Part shown: positions 23,525-35,489 of the stretch, in pieces
How positions within the stretch are numbered: position 1 is the first letter of the stretch
Layout of the letters: each line of letters begins with the position of its first letter
Assembly (NCBI GenBank): GCA_015698045.1
Contig: BLAL01000058.1
Location: 622,501-686,500 of the forward strand
Length of the DNA: 64,000 bases
Reading direction: 5' to 3'
Source of the DNA: Rhizophagus clarus
Lineage: Eukaryota; Glomeromycota; Glomeromycetes; Glomerales; Glomeraceae
Translations under genes and position numbers: made by a program
The notes under the pieces: generated by a model
The model's input: the letters and a program-made list of their open reading frames with translations, nothing else
What the model was told of the DNA's origin: nothing
The model's database searches: none

Positions 23525-25093
23525 TACATAGTAACATCATCCCTTTGTAAATTCAAACTATATAATCAGAATATCATGAAACGCAAATTCCCCAATGCAA
23601 AGAATTTTTGGAAATTTCCTACCAAACATCACATCACTTTACAAAATATGGCTTACAATTCGTTCCTTAAATTAAATAGATCTTCTTTTTCACATTTTAA
23701 CCTTAATTCAAATTTTTTAAATAATGATATGGTACAAAACCGCGAATTTTCCCCCCAAGAATTAGCAATGAACTGTAGTTTAAACAAGGATCATTTTTAT
23801 TTCCTATATAGTATTTTTAAAGGCAATCAACATAGTTTAGACACGCTTTATTTACTAATTATTAAATTTTTGTTTCGAGATAGACTTATTTTTTATACAG
23901 ATGGCTCCCTCTCGATGGATGGAACTAACAAATCTATTATGGGCACCGCTTGGGTGGAAGTCTCATCACCAGTGAATGACACTTTTCAATGCTCAACTGC
24001 ACATTTACTGTCCTCAACCAAAGCTGAAGTACTAGCAATCCTTACCGCTATTATCGCAGCTCCGATCTACTGTCACGTGACTATTCACACAGATTCAAAG
24101 AACGCGATAGATACGTTTAATAAAACTGGCTGTACGAATCTTTCACAGAGAAGAATCATGAAACTGAATAATTTCAGCCTATGGATATTGATACATCGCC
24201 TTATAAAAACCAAATCCCTTCGCGTGGAGTTGTTAAAAGTTAAGGCGCATTCTGGGCAATCATATAACGACAAAGCTGATCGTCTTGCTAAGGATGCCTG
24301 TAGCAACCCGCCTATTTTTTTAGCTATTTCACACTACTCTCAGGCTCCCATTATGGTCCCTACCTTGGCAAATTATGGTCCTCTAGATAAGAATATAAGA
24401 AAATACCTTCAACGCATCACTAACCTTCACACATTCAAGAAATTATTACGGACCAAAGCATTATCGCCCCTTTTTGGACCTACCCTGGAACAATTTGACC
24501 TGATCAATTGGGAGCTTACCAAAGATTGGATTGCTCAATCTTGCGATGGGTCTGTCTACTCTGCAGCAAATGACCGCCATACAGGTTTCAAAATCAAGAA
24601 TCTAGGACATATCCTACCAACTGTCGATAAACAACGGTTATATTACCCTAAACTTTACCCGGACTCACCTACCAACTGTATATTATGCAATTCTACTGCA
24701 GCATCTAATACTCACTGGGGACTATGCCATCAACACCATGCGGACAGACTAGCCGATTACAAAGAATGCTTATCAGTTTTAATTAAGGCTCTCGAGACTT
24801 ATAAAGAGATTGCCACTGCTCCGTCGGCTCAGATTGCAGTTTCCACCTTCCCGCTCAGTTGTTTTGATTTAGAACACAATTCTTCGTTTTATCTTCTTTT
24901 ACATAATGCAGTACCCAACTCTTTATCAGATGTGATTGCAAGATTTATTAGGTCTAGAAAAGTGAAAAGTCTCGTCATGAACACTTTCTTATCAGCCTTT
25001 ATGGATAATATCATCAGAAAATATTGGCGCAAATATGCCCTTGCTTATAAACAATGGGAAAAATCTTTACATATCACAAAACGTGATAAATGA
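23525..25093 (+). pseudogene. LINE ORF2, part 3: RNase H and C-terminal zinc motif
   Basis: Resumes ORF2 in the original frame after the Tc1 insertion (IVTSSLCKFKLYNQN). The RNase H domain shows IFYTDGS (Asp, ~23900), STKAEVLAI (Glu, ~24020), IHTDSKNAI (Asp, ~24090) and KAHSGQSYNDKADRLAK (His and Asp, ~24245-24290), so the four catalytic acids are present. A terminal Cys/His motif follows: CILCNSTAASNTHWGLC near 24678. RNase H in LINEs removes RNA from the hybrid during insertion. The frame ends at TGA 25091-25093. Confidence 0.88.
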
Positions 25094-25508
25094 CTTTATC
25101 GTAAACGACGGAATCAAGATAACGAACCTAATCACATCCCGGGGCCTAGTTTATCACGTACCTCTTTACCTTCGGGCACACGTAGAAGAGAAGACATACG
25201 CCACTTGGTTTACGCGATAGGATCGAATTACCTTCACTCTGGCTCCATATTGGATTATTTTGTTAGTTTCACTCCTGACATGCGCGAGCCGCTGTCATTA
25301 GATTTTAATGGGTGGTGTAGGGATATGGATAGATCTGGTTAGCTCATGACTGTCCGGACAATATGTGTCCCGGTCGGGGAACATCCTGGTGGTGTTTGTT
25401 AGTATAGATTAGTTTATAGTTGTCTATTAGATTAGATTTCTTTCTTTACTTGTATTCTTTACTAAACTTCCAGATCGATAACAATAAATAAATAAATAAA
25501 TAAATAAA

Positions 25509-25521
25509 TGAAGATATTAAG
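25509..25521. repeat. LINE target-site duplication, 3' copy
   Basis: tgaagatattaag directly after the (TAAA)n tail; identical to 15354-15366. Confidence 0.9.
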
Positions 25522-26736
25522 AAATAAACTTTTTCCATGGAATTCTAAAAATGTTCACACATATAGAGAATCCAGAAAAATTCTATGAAGAATAGAGAAG
25601 ATTAATACCAATCACGTTAATTCTATTATTTCCCAAAAATTTATTCTAGAATTAAAAGGATTTTCAATTTGACATTAAAATATCAAAAAAATAATTTTTT
25701 ACTACTCTTATTATATATAATGAATTTTAACGTTTCATTTCTTCAATTACTTGTACTAAAATACTTAACTCAAATACACGAAAACTGTATTATAAACAAA
25801 TATCGTTGTAGCAATGTAACTGTACTAGAAATTAATTTCCAAGTTAGAATGTTTTGTTTAAACTTTAAAACAACCTGATTAGTAAATATGTAGTTCTTTC
25901 CGGAATTCTAAATATCCATTCTAAGAACTCTTAAAAAATGTTCTGACTACAGAATTCTATTAAATCTGTTTGTGTCACTAAATAAATAAACGATTCGCTT
26001 ATATAAATTTTAGCCACAAATGATTTACACAAAATCAGCAAAAATTTATCGTATTACACTAGTTACCAAATACGCATAATGTTTATGAATTTCATATTTG
26101 TGTTATCATAAAATATGAATAAAAACAATAGACAAACAAAAACATTCGTAATAAGAATTCTAATGGATTATTTTAAACAATTCATATGTAACAAACATTA
26201 AGATTGCTGTATCAAATAAGCATATGAATTACTTTATTAATTACATAATCAGTCGTTTAATTGTTATTAAGAAATGATTTTAAACGATTGTTGGAATTCT
26301 TATTGGATTTGTAAAACAATGGGAAGTTTTTGTTTCAAACAAAATCTAAAGTAATAATATATATAACGCTTTATTAATCTTAGCAAAAGTAAGAATCGTT
26401 TCATTGAAACAATTACGTTGTTTTTAAAAAAGAAACAGGCTGATACATCAAAACATTCAATATAAATAATGATATAATGATGGATTTATTATAATTACTA
26501 TGAAGTATAGAATAAAGCTTGAATAAACCCAAGCCCTTAATTACTAATAATTTAGTACCCAAACCACAAACGAAGTACACAATAGTACACTTCAACTATT
26601 TAGTTGATAAAAGGTAGATCTTTACATATGAAATAATTTAATACAAATACGAATGGCAAAGTATAAGTGAAAACTATGAATAAAAATACTTCTAAATGGA
26701 AAAAATTAAAAGATTAAAAAATTTTTTTTGTGTATT
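25522..26736. other. Intergenic, nothing recognised
   Basis: AT-rich, with short open frames (25669-25878, 26413-26595 reverse) that show no motif or coding bias. Confidence 0.5.
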
Positions 26737-27333
26737 CATATAAGAGAAAATTTATTTCTCACCCGGGTGATTTCTCACCCCCCTATTATGTAATGAAATT
26801 TGATTGGCTGATAAAGCTTTACAATTACATCATGCATATCAACTGATCAGTTTATATTTGTTTACTCCCTTTTTTATTTTTTAGTTTCGCGTCGTCAAAA
26901 GCCGGTACGCAAATATCAGGTATGTCTTTCTTTCTTTTGTTTCTTTTGTTTTTTATTTCTTGCCGCTTCTAATTACTTTTTTTTCTTTCTTTTAGGTTTT
27001 AGGCTCTTCCGATTTCGTGCTCAAAGGTATGTTTTTTTCGTTTCTTTGATTTTTTTTTCTTTTTTTCTTTCGCTTCATTTTACTAACTTTGTTTTATTGG
27101 GCTCTTTCTTTTCAACTTCATCCACTTTATTTTCACTTTTCTTTCATCTTTATCTTTATCCCCCTAATTTCCTTTCATTTTCGTATCCTTTTATTTTTGG
27201 TTTTCCCTTTCATTTTCATCTTCGTTCTTTTCACTTTGCTTTGCTTTTCATATTATCTTCGGCCTCTTCTCTTTAGGTTCTTAGCACTCGGGTCCTTCAC
27301 AGTTTCACGGTCAAGAAATGTTCTTTTCTTTCT

Positions 27334-27624
27334 TCATTTACTACTTTTTGCTTCTTTTATTTTTAGGTTTTGTTCTAACTTTTTTTTTGTTTTAGATTTC
27401 GGTTCTCCCAAATTCTTCATTTCTTTTAGGTTTGCCGATTCTCTTTGAAAATGGGGTAAGTGAATAGCTTTATTTCTGTTGTTTTTTTGTTTATTGTTTA
27501 TTGTTTCTTCGTCTTCATTACTAACAACTTTCATTTTCTTTTCCTTTTGTCTTTTCTTTGTTTCGTTTTCGTCCTTCTTCATTTTGTTTTCGTCTTTCTT
27601 CGTTTTGTTTTCATCCTTCTTCAT
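27334..27624 (-). other. Charged open frame next to the minisatellite, doubtful gene
   Basis: A 96-codon frame starts MKKDENKTKKDENKMKKDEN and continues with an Asn/Lys/Glu-rich segment. It is shifted by frame from the decapeptide array just upstream on the same strand. Together they could be remnants of one lysine-rich, coiled-coil-like protein captured by the TIR element. No domain is recognised, and the strong A-richness of this strand could create such a frame by chance. Confidence 0.3.
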
Positions 27625-28075
27625 TTCGTCTTTTTGCTATATTACGATTTTCATCATTATTTGTCGCTGTATTACGATTTTCGTCATCACTTTTCGCTAC
27701 TTTACGTTTTTCATCAACACTTTTCACTACTTTACATCTTTTATCATCACTTTTCGCTGCTTTACGTTTTTCATCATCACTTTTCGCTGCTTTACGTTTT
27801 TCATCACCACTTTTCGCTACTTTACATTTTTTATCATCACTTTTCGCTGCTTTACGTTTTTCATCATCACTTTTCGCTGCTTTACGTTTTTCATCATCAC
27901 TTTTCGCTGCTTTACGTTTTTCATCATCACTTTTCGCTGCTTTATGTTTTTCATCATCACTTTTCGCTGCTTTACATTTTTCATCATCATTTTCCGCTGC
28001 TTTACATTTTTTATCATCATTTTCCGCTGCTTTATGTTTTTTATCATCACTTTTCGCTATATTATGTTCATCACT
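27625..28075 (-). repeat. 30-bp minisatellite, about 15 copies, encoding a charged decapeptide
   Basis: The unit TTTTCATCATCACTTTTCGC plus TGCTTTACGT repeats with exact 30-bp spacing. Because 30 is a multiple of three, several frames stay open. On the minus strand one frame reads (RKAAKSDDEK)n from about 28083 to a stop near 27625, with substitutions such as HKAAENDDEK that keep the Lys/Asp/Glu pattern. It lacks an in-frame Met upstream. Plus-strand readings are Phe-rich and implausible as proteins. Confidence 0.8.
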
Positions 28076-28529
28076 TTATTTTCATTTTCTTCATTTCATT
28101 TTTGTCTTTTATCACCTTATTTTTGTTCTTTGGTAGAGTTTCACTTTTTTACATCACTAGTTATGTCAAAAATTAATAATTAAAAAGTTTTAATTTTGAA
28201 TAAATAAACTTTCAAACACAAATAAACTTCATTATTTATAAAATGTTTTTTTTATTATGTTACAGAAGTTTTTTTAATTATTAACGGAAAATCTCAAAGT
28301 TAAAAAAATTAGCCAATCAAAAGTAAATTTTTATCACGTGATAGGGGTGAGTAATAACCGGTCTCACCCAGGGTGAGGAATAAATTCACCCTTCATATAA
28401 TCATATATAAATTCATGGTATGTGATATGAATCTTTATTATTCGTAAATAAAATTAAATTGCACTGGATTAGCAGGAAAAATTTCTAATAACAGACAAAT
28501 AATAATAGGATCGGTCAAATAATTACAAA

Positions 28530-29110
28530 TGTGTTAGTATAATTTATTGCCTTCTTTTGGTGATTTGAGCCATTCCATATTCTATAATAAAAATATAATC
28601 ACTCAATCAAGGACCTTTTGTAAACATTATGGTACAATATTGATTTGGTTTTAACTAAAAATTTCAATAAGAAGAATTAAGTTATTTTATAAAATAAATT
28701 GGGCATATTAAAATTTCTTTTATTTTATTTTATTTATTATTTGTTTGTTTTTTTTTTTTTAGTTACTACGATACTTCATTCAAAAAACATTTACGTGTAT
28801 CTTGAGAAATTTTAAATTTTTTTTAAAATAAAACTTTACGTATATGGCACTAAATCTCCCCTTGTTATTTCTCTCATACTCATCCTTTTCATTAGTAAAC
28901 GTCAAGGTATAAATTAAGAAATTAGCCAATTCACTATTTCCATTCAAAATACCTATAACAATAGAAGACACTCTTTTGCTTTTTTATATTAAGATTGGCT
29001 CGTTAAACCAAAAAGAACATTTGTTATTAAAAAATATTACGTTCAACATAAAAATATAAGTAATAGAATAGGTTTTTTAGTCCCAATATTTCTGAGCAAT
29101 TTCTACAATA
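28530..29110 (-). pseudogene. Relic of a Cys-rich TKL-like kinase
   Basis: Fragments line up in order with the intact paralogue at 58 kb: QQYCRNC near 29110, ITNVLFGLTSQS near 29015, SSIVIGILNGNSELANFLI near 28975-28915, a jump by deletion to FTNEKDEYERNNKGRFSAIY, then KNLKFLKIHVNVFE and a decayed second exon (LKPNQYCTI, GPxLSDYIF) after an intron. Frames shift and both the zinc ligands and the glycine loop are eroded. Confidence 0.7.
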
Positions 29111-31071
29111 TTGTTGGATATTTCGCACAAAATATCATTCCATTTAAATGAAACAAAGAATTGATACTATACTAGACTCTAAATTTCAGAGTTAGATGAG
29201 AACCATTTTCTTATATTAAAAGCCATCGTGAAAATTCGACATATTTATATTTTACACATGAAATAGATTTTCTTTCTTGATTATGATGTAGCATGTATTC
29301 TAAAATTTTCAAGTATCTTGATTTTATGATAAAATATCGTAAGTTTATACTTTTCGAGATGATTTTATTAAGTATTGGCGTACTGTATTTGCTATAATGA
29401 TTGGGAATAGCTTATCTAATTTAATGATGGTGTAGACCAAAATTTTATTTTGTATCAAAAAAATTTTGCGAGTTTGTATAAAAACCAAATAATTGAACGT
29501 TATAGCACAAAAGATTTTACGTGTATATATGCCAGCTTTAAAATTTTTGTTACAAGAATCGAATTTTTTTCTTGATTAAAATACTTATAAATAAGGAGTT
29601 TATAATGTATTCGTATTATTTAGTTTTGCCTAATAACATGCATTTTTTTGTGCATGTACATGTTATAAAAAAAAAAAAAATTTAGTAAAATTGATGAATT
29701 AAAAAAATCATATCAAACTAACTATGCGAGATTATGATCTCTTGATACTGTTCATTCATATAATGATATAACGTCTTGATATCTGATAAAAAAAGAATCG
29801 TAAGTATCGTCGAATTATAATTTTGGACTTTTGAATTGAGAGTTTTTATCATGTGTTTCATTTTGGTTTCTTTTTAGTCATTTAGCAGTATCCTGTGCTA
29901 ACATAATTTTTAGTTTTACAGATAATTATCTTTTATTTTTTTTTAAAACGAGAATGAAAATATTTATTGTATTGAGTCATCGAGAAAATAAAAGAGTATC
30001 AAGTACCGAGATCGATGTAAATCACTGCTTTACAATTTATAATTGTTGCTTTAGAGGATATACGAGTTATTAATATATGTAGAAGTGAAATTTAAAAAAT
30101 CATATAATGACATGAAGTTGATGTGTATATTCAAATTTACAAAGTCGTTTTTTTGTTAATATGTGAAAAACATGACTCAACATCAGTCAATTTATCGACT
30201 AATAAAATTTTTTACGTTAGTAAAAATATGCTGTGCATTGGTGATTTAACTCTCTACATTTGCTTAATTACTTATACAAAACATTAGGGTTAGATAAATA
30301 CATATTTTAAATATTGAACGTTCGATTTTCATTTTTTCTTAGCATTATCTTCAAAAAAAAAAAATATTTTTTTCAACAAATTCCGTGAGGTGTTAAACAG
30401 TATACTTTGTGATATTGAAATGTTGGAAAAGAAGCAATTGGTAAATAATTTTGCAATTCTTGTACATCTGCTTGAATAATAGTGCAAGTAAGACATCCCC
30501 TAAAACAAAATTTTTCGATGTAAAATGTTCATTAAGTGGAGTGACCTAAATTTTAAATTTTACCTCAAACAATAATATATGATGTGGGAAAGAAATAACA
30601 AATTTGGAAATTTTACTCAGGATTTGTACCCACTTTTATACATACTTTATTTAAAATTCAAAACTTGCCCAAATTTTGAACATATTTACATTCACCATTA
30701 ACTTTACAACATCATTTTTTCAAACTTGGTCCAAAAAAATTTTTTATTTATTACATTTATGGTTTTTTCAGTAAAAATTTTTAATAAGATTTAATAAAGG
30801 AGACTAGGGATTTTAGAATTATTTTTGAATTTTTTTTTAAGAAATTGGTAAAGAGATTGTTTTATAAATTTGTGAAAAATGATCAGCTTATGTTTTTAAT
30901 CTCTAATAAATTTTCATATAAACTTTGTACTAAAACTGTTTTATAACATACCACTTTAGAAATCACAAAAATTTACCCATAAAAGTCCTACCACTATATT
31001 TTTATTTACATCATTTTACCTCCAATATTTTTTCAAAAACCTTTGTTTTTACTTACCACCTTTCAAAACAT
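29111..31071. other. Intergenic, nothing recognised
   Basis: About 2 kb of AT-rich DNA with no open frame of note or repeat boundary that I could define. Confidence 0.5.
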
Positions 31072-32649
31072 TTACCCCATTTTATACATACCAGATTTAA
31101 CATAATTGTCCGAGCTTTTAACTACGCAAAACGCTTCAATTTCTTTAATAGTATAAATATTAGTTAAAGTTAATCTACTTTTATAATAGTTTCTCCAGGA
31201 AGATACATTTTCAAAGTGCTTCCAGGAATACATACAACCTTCAATATTTTTAATATATAATTTTTGATCCATTATACATAAAGCGTCACATTCAGAGTCC
31301 CACGAAGTATATTTTTTAGTAAAACCTGTGCAACAAGAAAAAATTGCATAACTTAGTCTCATACCTTTTATTTCTTCACTATCTTTAAATGAAAGGATAA
31401 ATGTTTCTGATCTAAAATAATTAGAATTATAAATATTTATAATATCATCTTCGTTTGAATCAAATCCAACAGAACTATATCCAACAAAGATTTTATCCGA
31501 CTCTTGTGTCTTGATTATAATTAAACTCGCTGCCACTACACTTTCATGCTTAATATTTCCAAATGAATTATGAAAATTACTACTATAAATAAGCTCAAAT
31601 TTGTATATTGGATCATCTGCAGTACGAATATACATAGTAGTTGAATCCGCTGATACTTTTTTATCAATAAAGTTAGCAATTACATTAATAAAATCTGATT
31701 TGATAATCTTTGATTTATAAATACATAATTTAGGTTTTCCGACCAAATAATATTCCATAGTTTCATTATAAATATTATTTGGGATAATGGCTTCATAAGG
31801 TCGAACTTTATCATAAAAATCTTCAGAAGTAATATTAATAAACTTTATAAGAGGAATAAAATCACTTAGCGTATTCTTTAAATCCTCATAATTTTTTTCA
31901 GTCCATTCATTCTGATTATTATTTTCCAATTCAGGTGTTTGTTTGATGCCCCATTCAATCAAAGTATCCCAAACTGTCACTTCCTCAATATTAACACGAA
32001 AATCATCTTGCTTAAGTAAGTAAAAAAGAATATGTTTATCAAGTGACGAGAAATGACTTGAATTAAAAACTAATCGGGGATAATTATTATAAATAAATTT
32101 AATACAATGTTCTTGTAATTTCTTAAAATTTGGTAAATTAAATATATAATTTAAAACGAGAGCAAAATTTTCTTGAGTCCAAGGTATTTGTCGTTTAATT
32201 ATGTAACATTGTATATATTCAAATAAATCCTCAAGATGCAAATAATCACATGCAATCAACAAATTAAAATTATCCATTTCCGATTGTTTCTTCAAATCAA
32301 ATTCTCCCTCATAAATGTATCTTTAATAATAAAAAAAAAATAGATGTGTTTAAGTATGTTAAATAAAAAATTTACAAAGGTAGAATAAATTATTGTCCAC
32401 ATACTTGAGAAGAATTTCAAAAATGACAGGAGTGATATTTGGTTTATTTATTACAAGTACAACATCTTTTTTAATACCAGCCGGAATAATATTTTTAAAG
32501 TATCGAGAATAAGATCTTAGAATGTTCGAATGAGCATAAAATTCTTTTATATCTTGATTCTCTCCAACTTGAATGAGAATATTATGATCTTTAGCATTTA
32601 ACATCGAGGAAATGTCTTTTAAAAAACTTGAATGAAATTTCAAAGTCAT
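31072..32649 (-). CDS. BTB-BACK-TLDc protein, 497 aa (copy 1)
   Basis: Exons are 32649-32405 and 32320-31072; the intron (84 nt) splits an AAA codon after ILL, and joining gives LLKYIYEGEF. The BTB domain covers about residues 10-115 (DHNILIQVGENQDIKEFYAH, NKPNITPVIFEILLKYI). BACK follows (YIIKRQIPWTQENFALVLN, then DTLIEWGIKQTPELE and FIPLIKFINITSEDFYDKVR). TLDc occupies about 285-480 (DDPIYKFELIYSS, then IFVGYSSVGF, IEAFCVVK). The protein is probably a substrate adaptor for a Cullin-3 ubiquitin ligase; the TLDc target is unknown. The start MTLKFHSSFLKDISS is shared with the next gene. The frame is intact. Confidence 0.88.
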
Positions 32650-34431
32650 TTCTTACTGAGTATCATAAATCACATATAATCCTATCTGTTCTTTTGCTGA
32701 ATTATGAATAAATTAATTTAATAAATTAATCCATACAATGACGTACAAAGTACAGAGATCAAATAAGTAAATTTGAAAGAAATCATTATTGTTACATTTA
32801 TATTATTTCATACATCATTCTGTGACGTATCATTCCAACTTTGGCTATTCGATTTTTTAAGTATTTGCGCCAAATAGATGGATAAAATGTTGTGCCTTTA
32901 GATTATGCAGTAAAAAAAAATGAATTACCAATTATGGGTACACAATAAATCAAATTACAAATGGATCGACGTTCATGGAATTATTTATTTTATTTTCGAC
33001 AGTAATTACTTTGGATGATTATACAAAAAAGAAAATTTTTTAAAAGTCATATTTAGATTGAAGCGAATCAAAAACTTTAACTGGTTAAATATCGATTAGC
33101 AAAAGGCTTGACCTTAACCGATTAATTAATCAGTTAATATTGAAAAAAATATTAATTTTGTTGCAATTGTATTAATTTATTTTTACTCATATACATTTAA
33201 TCGTATAGAAGTCATATTTTATTATTCTTCTTAGAGATTAAAATTAAAATTCGTTTATAAGATTTTAATGAACACGTGACCGCAAATTTACATTTTCGGG
33301 CCGCGTTAGGTAATTTGACCAGAATTATGGTTTAATCTTAATTAGTTGATTAACGTTAATCGGTTCTAACTCTAGATTCTACTGTTTAAAATTTTCTTAA
33401 ATGGAAATTGCAAGGTGATGCTAATAATTATAGAGATTGGAACCTGATTAAGGTTAATCAGTTAAAACTTAAAACATCTGTTACATAATTCAAAACGTAA
33501 TTCATCTGGTTAAATTATAAGACTATGAAAGATTATGATAATATTAATAATATTATAGCGATTTTGCATTTTGTAATTTTGTAACAGAGAGTAATACTTT
33601 TATATACTTGTTTTATTGCAATTCAACAAGTGTTAATTGCGTAATGCATTCAGTTAATATTAATCCAGTCGAATATTAATATCGGCCAGAATTAAGTTTT
33701 AATTAGCTGATTAAGATTTTTATGGGTCGTTCCAAGCTATATACAACGATAATGTTACAATTCAAGTTGATAAATATTAGAATTAATGATTTACGTGAAA
33801 CGATTCATTCCGATGAAATAAGTTTTGCTAAATTATCTAAAATCTTGATATTGTTGGCGAAATCCAATTAATATTACTTTTACGTTGTGTAATATTACTT
33901 TTTTAGTGAAAGAAGCTAAAGTAAAACGTAAAATGGCATATATTAAATTTTTATAATATAATATGAATAATTTTCTTGAAGTAAAGGTCTTCTGATTTCT
34001 CGTAGATTATTTATTTGTTTGGAATTGGTCTTTAGTTAATTAGAATTTAATAAAGAAAAAAAAAATTAAATGAGATTAAATATCCCTTCAATGGAACGCA
34101 TTGACAATCAGTTCGACAAACATTTCGCATCTTTCTGACAGGTTATCCCACATTTACAGTATTTTTAAATATTATAATAAATCAAATATATCTTTATTAA
34201 CTTAGATCAGTTTTCAAATTTATTATTAACTTATATCGAAATACATAAAAATGAAATAAAACCAAAATAAAAAAATATCGAAATACATAAAAATAAAAAT
34301 AAAACCAAAAAAAAAAAAAAAATATCGAAATACATAAAAATAAAAAATAAACAAATAGAAAAATATCTATCACATACAAACTATCTCTTTTCTAATTGGA
34401 TATTTAGGAAATGGTTATAATAATATTATAA
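32650..34431. other. Intergenic with MITE-like inverted segments
   Basis: No coding frame is supported. Between about 33055 and 33740 AT-rich segments with TTAATCAG/CTGATTAA and GGCCAGAATTA-type phrases recur in inverted order (see separate entry). Confidence 0.5.
33055..33745. repeat. Two diverged MITE-like inverted-repeat segments
   Basis: One segment (about 33055-33385) and another (about 33435-33745) each start with a (G)AAGCGAATC/TTGGAAC-like end and contain GGTTAATCAG-type arms that recur inverted at the other end (CTGATTAAG, GATTAACGTTAATC). Exact ends and target duplications could not be fixed. Confidence 0.4.
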
Positions 34432-35489
34432 CTATTGGTGAAACGGCTGATGGTGAAGCGTTTTTCCATAAAGTGGCCCTCTCGGTAAAACGCGTGTCGG
34501 TAAAGTCATTATCGATGAAGTATTAAACTTATAGTTGGTATCTGACATTTCAATCGGTTCATGGTAATTGATATTTATGCTCATTTTTATAGGTTGTTTA
34601 ACTAAATAATATTTCATCATATTATCATAAATATCATTTGGAATAATTGCTTCATAAGGCCGAACTCTGTCATAAAAATCCTCAGAAGTAATATTAGTAA
34701 ATTTAATAAGAGGAATAAACATATTTAACGTATTTTTTAAATACGCATAATCAACATCAGTTAACTCATCATTATTTTTATTCTCTAATTCAGGTGTTTG
34801 TTTGATACCCCATTTGATTAGAGAATCCCAGATGATCAATTCTTTATCAAGTAAATGAAATTGTTTAAGTAAATGAAAAAGAACGTATTTATCAAGTGAC
34901 GGAAAATCACTTGAAGTGAGGAATAGTATGGGATCATCACAAATAGAATAGATACAATAATCTTGTAATTCCTTAAAATTAGGATTATTAAATATACAAT
35001 TCAAAATAAAAACAAGATTTTGTTGAACCCAGTATTCTTGTTTTTTAATTAGATATTTTTGTACATACTCGATTAACTCCTCAAGAAGCAAATCATCGCA
35101 TGCTATCAATAGGTCAAAATTATTTGCATTCGATTGATTTTCTAAATTAAGTTCGGTCGTGTAAATGTATCTTAATTACATAAAATGGTTGTTAAAGACA
35201 AATTCATGTAAGTTGAAAATAAAATTGCATTGTTCACGTACTTGAGAATAATTTCAAAAGTGGTGGGCGTAATGTTCGGTTTATTTATTATAACCCTAAT
35301 ATTCTTTTTAATGATATCACTTGAAATGACATATTTAAACTGTCGAGAAAAAGCTCTTAAAATATTTGAATGAGCATGAAATTCTTTTGTATCCTGGTTT
35401 TCCCCAACTTTGATAACAACATTATAATCGTCAGCACTCATCATTGAAGAAATGTCTTTTAAAAAACTTGAATGAAATTTCAAAGTCAT
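34432..35489 (-). CDS. BTB-BACK protein without TLDc, 328 aa (copy 2)
   Basis: Exons are 35489-35242 and 35170-34432, with the same phase-2 intron as copy 1. BTB is DYNVVIKVGENQDTKEFHAH. BACK runs from YLIKKQEYWVQQNLVFILN to FIPLIKFTNITSEDFYDRVR and VRPYEAIIPNDIYDNMMKYY. The TLDc domain is replaced by a short unrelated tail ending LPRGPLYGKTLHHQPFHQ, in a slightly more GC-rich patch. Still open, so it could act as a TLDc-less adaptor or be a 3'-truncated copy. Confidence 0.82.

Larger units (their letters stand above)
15367..25508 (+). mobile_element. Full-length LINE (I/Tad-like, with RNase H), carrying a Tc1 insertion
   Basis: A two-ORF non-LTR retrotransposon flanked by a perfect 13-bp target duplication (15354-15366 and 25509-25521). 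It has a ~195-nt 5' leader, ORF1 (zinc knuckle), a ~90-nt spacer, ORF2 (endonuclease, reverse transcriptase, RNase H, terminal zinc motif), a ~390-nt 3' UTR and a tail of AATA/TAAA repeats near 25485-25508. Without the 1333-bp Tc1 element and its extra TA the LINE is about 8.8 kb. APE-type endonuclease plus RNase H plus CCHC ORF1 places it in the I/Jockey-related LINEs; the exact clade needs a tree. Perfect flanks and absence of frameshifts suggest a young insertion. Base composition is richer in C and A on the coding strand than host genes nearby. Confidence 0.93.
26742..28393. mobile_element. TIR DNA element, 1652 bp, with internal minisatellite
   Basis: The left end AAGAGAAAATTTATTTCTC and the right end in reverse complement AAGGGTGAATTTATTCCTC start imperfect inverted repeats of about 80 bp. 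These include CACCCGGGTGA-like palindromes and TTTGATTGGCT. A 5-bp direct repeat, CATAT, flanks it (26737-26741 and 28394-28398). No transposase is visible, so it is probably non-autonomous. On the plus strand a ladder of splice-like signals (CAG|GTATGT, TTTTAG|GT, AAAG|GTATGT, CTTTAG|GTT) lies at 26920-27440. The family is not assigned. Confidence 0.75.

Noticed and set aside
27625-28075. CRISPR-like array
   Set aside because: The 30-bp units are contiguous with no unique spacers; this is a minisatellite in a eukaryotic contig.
27460-28183. Overlapping plus-strand frames of 192-238 codons in all three frames
   Set aside because: They are created by the 30-bp minisatellite (a multiple of three) and give implausible Phe/His/Ser repeats.
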